Origin: Verrucomicrobiota bacterium
GTDB lineage: Bacteria; Verrucomicrobiota; Verrucomicrobiia; Verrucomicrobiales; Akkermansiaceae
DNA: 8,260 bases
Reading direction: 5' to 3'
Assembly: GCA_026397695.1 (NCBI GenBank)
Contig: JAPLUJ010000144.1
Location: 1 to 8,260, forward strand
Each line of letters starts with the position of its first letter. Position 1 is the first letter of the stretch. The position numbers were made by a program, and so were the translations under genes. The notes beneath the pieces are model-generated. The model ran no database searches. It was given only the letters and a program-made list of their open reading frames with translations, and was not told the DNA's origin. Below, in pieces: positions 5,701 to 8,260 of this stretch.

Positions 5701-6757
5701 GGACTGGATACGCGACCCGGTGTTTCAGTTGAACCTGCTCGTTTGGATGTCCAAGGAGCAGCCGAAGGAGGCATATTGCGTCCGCCCGGTTTTCTACGCG
5801 GCTGGCTTCGACTGGATGGCCATCGAACAACCGTTCCGCTTTCCTGTCGAGACCGCAAAACTCATCGAACAGATCAATGAAAAGGGAGAAATTCGTATTC
5901 ACTCCCATCCGGAGCCTGAACTGGTGGTGAAGCGGAGTCGTGATCAATCCGCACTCTATTTCGAAGCAAAATCGAATTCGTTCGGTGCGGATAGCAGCAC
6001 GTCACACCAAGGGCGTGGCCATCTGGTCGCCACCGGTCCAGCCTTCGCAGAAGTGAACGCACCGCTCGAACGGGCTTTGCTCGTCTATGTGGTTCCTAAC
6101 GAGGTGTCAGATCCGATGAGGGCATGTCTTCATGAACTCGCGCAACAATTGCGAGCCGTGGCCTTGAGTCCCGGAGATTCAGCCGTGGACGGACTGGCTG
6201 CTGAGGATGCGGCGATTCACTACCACTTTGATGTTCCCAGTCGGGGAGTGCTGGGAATCGGCGAATCCCGAATCGCCCTCATTGAAAACATCGCGGAAGA
6301 TACGGACCCTTCTCCTCTTTTGCTGATCTATTCCGATGAAGACTGCCCTGACGATGAGCGCCGCGGATATTACCGCCATGTCATTCAAAATCAGGCCATC
6401 GCCACAATACTTTGCGAACTCCACCGGATGAACGTCGGGGAATCCATCACACTGACCGCTGCCCGGATTCTCGAACTGACGACGCAGGGAGCATTCAATT
6501 TCCTCGGGCCTGAACGCAGAAAGAAGATGGAACTCCTGCTCAAGATGAATGTCTTCAACAAGATCGCAGAGCATTGGAGAAGCCGCTCACCGGATGCGGT
6601 CAAAGTTCAAGGCAAGGAGTTAACGGTCAGTTTCCAGAGTTCCAGTTTCCAATCAGATTTCCTCGACTGGCTGGAGAGAAGCAAAGCGGTGTTTGGCGAT
6701 GAGGCGCCGAAGGGACCGGACATTGAGCAGATGGACTTCGAATTGCCCATTCAATGA
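5690..6757 (+). CDS. Unrecognised 355-aa protein with a PD-(D/E)XK-like nuclease signature
   Basis: The family is not recognised by name. Residues 71-95 read HSHPEPELVVKR, ten further residues, then LYFEAKSNS around E92-A93-K94. An acidic residue on one strand (E77) followed 15 residues later by E-x-K on the next is the core of PD-(D/E)XK nucleases (restriction enzymes, Holliday resolvases and many defence effectors). It is followed by a plausible helix and a later strand (ALLVYVVP). The C-terminal half is mostly helical, with a charged stretch (GPERRKKMELLLKMNVFNKI) that could bind DNA or a partner. No membrane segment is seen. The frame extends upstream to 5555 only as a shadow of the preceding gene; the ATG at 5690 gives the 11-bp overlap and relies on coupling, since no Shine-Dalgarno is visible. 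Downstream lies a heptamer repeat array and the convergent hsdS. Confidence 0.8.
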   Translation: MKPEDWIRDPVFQLNLLVWMSKEQPKEAYCVRPVFYAAGFDWMAIEQPFRFPVETAKLIEQINEKGEIRIHSHPEPELVVKRSRDQSALYFEAKSNSFGADSSTSHQGRGHLVATGPAFAEVNAPLERALLVYVVPNEVSDPMRACLHELAQQLRAVALSPGDSAVDGLAAEDAAIHYHFDVPSRGVLGIGESRIALIENIAEDTDPSPLLLIYSDEDCPDDERRGYYRHVIQNQAIATILCELHRMNVGESITLTAARILELTTQGAFNFLGPERRKKMELLLKMNVFNKIAEHWRSRSPDAVKVQGKELTVSFQSSSFQSDFLDWLERSKAVFGDEAPKGPDIEQMDFELPIQ

Positions 6758-6778
6758 CTATGGGGAATCAGAAATGCC

Positions 6779-6858
6779 GAATGACGAATTCGGAATGACG
6801 AATGGAAGAGGCGGAGGAATGACGAGTGACGAATTCCGAATGTCGAATGAAAGAGTCA
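6779..6858 (+). repeat. Degenerate GAATGAC heptamer array A
   Basis: The 98-bp gap between the module and hsdS is largely a run of seven-base units on the + strand: GAATGAC (6779), GAATTCG (6786), GAATGAC (6793), GAATGGA (6800), a 10-base break, GAATGAC (6817), GAGTGAC (6824), GAATTCC (6831), GAATGTC (6838), GAATGAA (6845), AGAGTCA (6852). The last unit reaches the hsdS stop codon. No gene is supported here. The array is in inverted orientation relative to arrays B and C inside hsdS. Confidence 0.75.
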
Positions 6859-8196
6859 TTTGCTTACCTTCCGGGTTGCTCGGGTGGGCTTGGCGGGTGG
6901 TTGGTTTTGGAGGCGGGCGAGGAGAGCAGATGCGGGCTCGTCAGTGGGATCTTGGGGAACCAACTCTCCCCGAAACGCTTTCGCCAATGTGGCGGGGGTG
7001 AGGCGCTCGACGGTCTTTTGGGCGGTGGCGAGGCGGGCTTCGATCCGCTCGGCGAAGGCAAACAGGTCTTCGACCCGGCGGACGATTTCTTGTTGCTCGG
7101 GGAGGGTGGGAAGCGGGAACTCGAATCGACTGAGAGCAATACCTGTGAGGTGTTTGATTGTCGTTCCCGTAAACAAGTCCGCCAAGGCACCAGAATCAGC
7201 TGCGTGTTTGACAGCGTAGCCAAGCCACTGCGGGAGAAGTCCGTTTTGCACACGAACACGGTGTAAGGCCTTTTGGAAAACAAAGTTGTTTTTGCCGCCC
7301 TTCCAAATCGCGCACCTTCCAGGCTCACCGCCTTCGCAGATTAGAAGATCGCCATCAAGGATGCTGAGTTCTTCGGCCTCGCTTGCGGGAATTCGGAGTT
7401 CTTGAACGTCGGAGAGATTAAAATCAAACCATCTCACATTGATGTTGCGGAGATAGGCCGTTGGGACTCCTTGATTTTTTGATTTATCCAGCATCTTTCC
7501 GAGGCGTGAATCGGCAACATCTTTTAGCCGCACATTCTCCCACTCGTCATTCACTCCATTCGTCATTCTCCATTCCGCCGTCAGGCGGCCACTCGTGGCA
7601 CTGGCGAGGACGGATTGGCGGAAGCGTTTGAGGAGGGCGGGGAGGCGGTCGAGGCGGGCGCGGCAGGCGTCCACCCGCCCCAGCACCGCCTCCAGCTTGT
7701 CCGCGATCCGCTTCTGCTCGGCGAGGGGAGCGAGGATGAAGGGTGCCGCTTTTCCTGCTTCTGTGCCAAGGCGTGGCATATTCAGCCCGTGGCTAACCGC
7801 AGTGACGTACTCCAGAAAAGCCGGATGCTTCAACCAGTAGGAAAGGTAACGATTCTCAAGGGGGCCATTGGCTCGAAGCGGGATGATCTCGGTAGTGCAG
7901 TAACCCGACTGGTCGGCGATGAGGATCTTGTTCAGGTAGGGGCGGAGCTTCCCATAGAGAACGTCACCAGCTTGAAAGAGGTTCTTCGTACTCTTGGATT
8001 TTCTCTATGCGAAGGTGACACGCGAAAGCAGCCGGGAAGTGTCCTTCTCGATGTCTTCAAGCTCCAGAATCCATGACTTGGCCGAGATTTCGCTGGGCTC
8101 CGCCTTCTGGGTTTTTCCATAGTCAACGACATCGCCGAGAGAGCATGACTGCCACCCGTCCGGCAATTCGTCATTCGTCATTCCGTCATTCGTCAT
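6856..8196 (-). pseudogene. hsdS: Type I restriction specificity subunit HsdS, interrupted by one amber codon
   Basis: HsdS gives a type I restriction-modification complex its DNA target through two target-recognition domains (TRDs) joined by conserved helices. The ATG at 8196 starts MTNDGMTNDELPDGW and has a strong GGAGGGGAG six bases upstream. TRD1 spans about residues 10-150, including FQAGDVLYGKLRPYLNKILI and the closing FILAPLAEQKRI. The central helices run to about 208 (LTAEW). TRD2 spans about 218-360, including ILDGDLLICEGGEPGRCAIW. The second conserved helix (LPTLPEQQEIVRRVEDLFAF, from 362) and a Lys/Arg-rich tail end at 446. This is full family length. Codon 64 is TAG (8005-8007), between VTFA and RKSKSTKN; everything downstream stays in the same frame. 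One C-to-T change from CAG (Gln) would explain it. TAG ends the phosphoesterase gene here, so it is a real stop. No separate start restores TRD1. hsdM and hsdR are not in the window. Confidence 0.85.
7533..7576 (-). repeat. GAATGAC heptamer array B inside hsdS
   Basis: Read on the - strand, this stretch is GAATGGA, GAATGAC, GAATGGA, GT, GAATGAC, GAGTGGG, AGAATGT. It encodes the EWRMTNGVNDEWENV segment (about residues 208-222), exactly where the central conserved helices end and TRD2 begins. It is in the same orientation as array C. Confidence 0.7.
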
Positions 8197-8199
8197 TTT
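8165..8199 (-). repeat. GAATGAC heptamer array C at the hsdS start
   Basis: On the - strand the units AAATGAC, GAATGAC, G, GAATGAC, GAATGAC, GAATTGC run across the hsdS start codon and encode MTNDGMTNDEL. The array immediately precedes TRD1, mirroring array B, which precedes TRD2. Confidence 0.75.
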
Positions 8200-8202
8200 C
8201 TT

Positions 8203-8211
8203 CTCCCCTCC
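8203..8211 (-). promoter_or_regulatory. Strong Shine-Dalgarno that fixes the hsdS start
   Basis: GGAGGGGAG on the - strand lies six bases before the ATG at 8196. It is the only textbook ribosome-binding site in the window and selects 8196 over the in-frame ATG codons at 8253 and 8181. The TGA in ATGA (8196-8193) would also end a frame open from the window edge, so an upstream hsdM could overlap hsdS by four bases; this cannot be confirmed from 65 bases. Confidence 0.6.
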
Positions 8212-8260
8212 GTTTTCATCATCCGATTCTTCAGGGCCAACGGCCCCGCCCATACCAGCC

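Noticed and set aside
7834..8007. Frameshift splitting hsdS into two genes
   Set aside because: Both parts are in the same frame and all codons between are sense except one TAG, so it is a nonsense codon, not a frameshift.
8005..8007. TAG reassigned to an amino acid in this organism
   Set aside because: The phosphoesterase gene ends properly at a TAG (521-523), directly after its expected C-terminus, so TAG behaves as a stop.
6779..8199. CRISPR array
   Set aside because: The repeats are seven-base degenerate tandem units without spacers of constant length.

Overview
The window is GC-rich bacterial DNA with tightly packed genes on both strands. The mix of a prenyltransferase/squalene-oxidase-repeat protein, a YmdB-like phosphodiesterase, a periplasmic amidase with a Pro-rich stalk, and mostly Shine-Dalgarno-poor starts suggests Verrucomicrobiota or a relative. 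This is an inference from protein style; no rRNA or other marker is present.

Left part (1-3619), mostly housekeeping with one plasmid-type module: the C-terminal end of a terpene-cyclase-fold repeat protein (+); convergent to it a TIGR00282/YmdB-type metallophosphoesterase (-); then a Phd/YefM-type antitoxin and a PIN-domain VapC-type toxin (+), led by a good sigma70-like promoter that may give a leaderless antitoxin mRNA; then a membrane-anchored Amidase_3 cell-wall hydrolase (+). Two intergenic gaps carry related GGCGGGCGGG elements. One gap has an inverted pair able to fold into a long hairpin just upstream of the amidase.

Right part (3513-8260), accessory in character: a DUF3037-like gene (-) whose tail overlaps the amidase end; a divergent control region with two TCATGTTTTTT repeats; a two-gene operon (+, 419 and 355 aa, overlapping by 11 bp) of unrecognised function whose second product carries a PD-(D/E)XK-like nuclease signature; and, convergent to it, a type I restriction specificity gene hsdS (-). 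The hsdS reading frame is intact over about 446 codons except for one amber codon at position 64. Heptamer GAATGAC arrays sit at its start, at the TRD1/TRD2 junction and just beyond its stop.

The most interesting items are the unknown two-gene module beside a restriction locus (candidate undescribed defence system), the single-nonsense hsdS, and the heptamer arrays placed at the module boundaries of hsdS. Calls rest on reading motifs by eye; no database search was possible.
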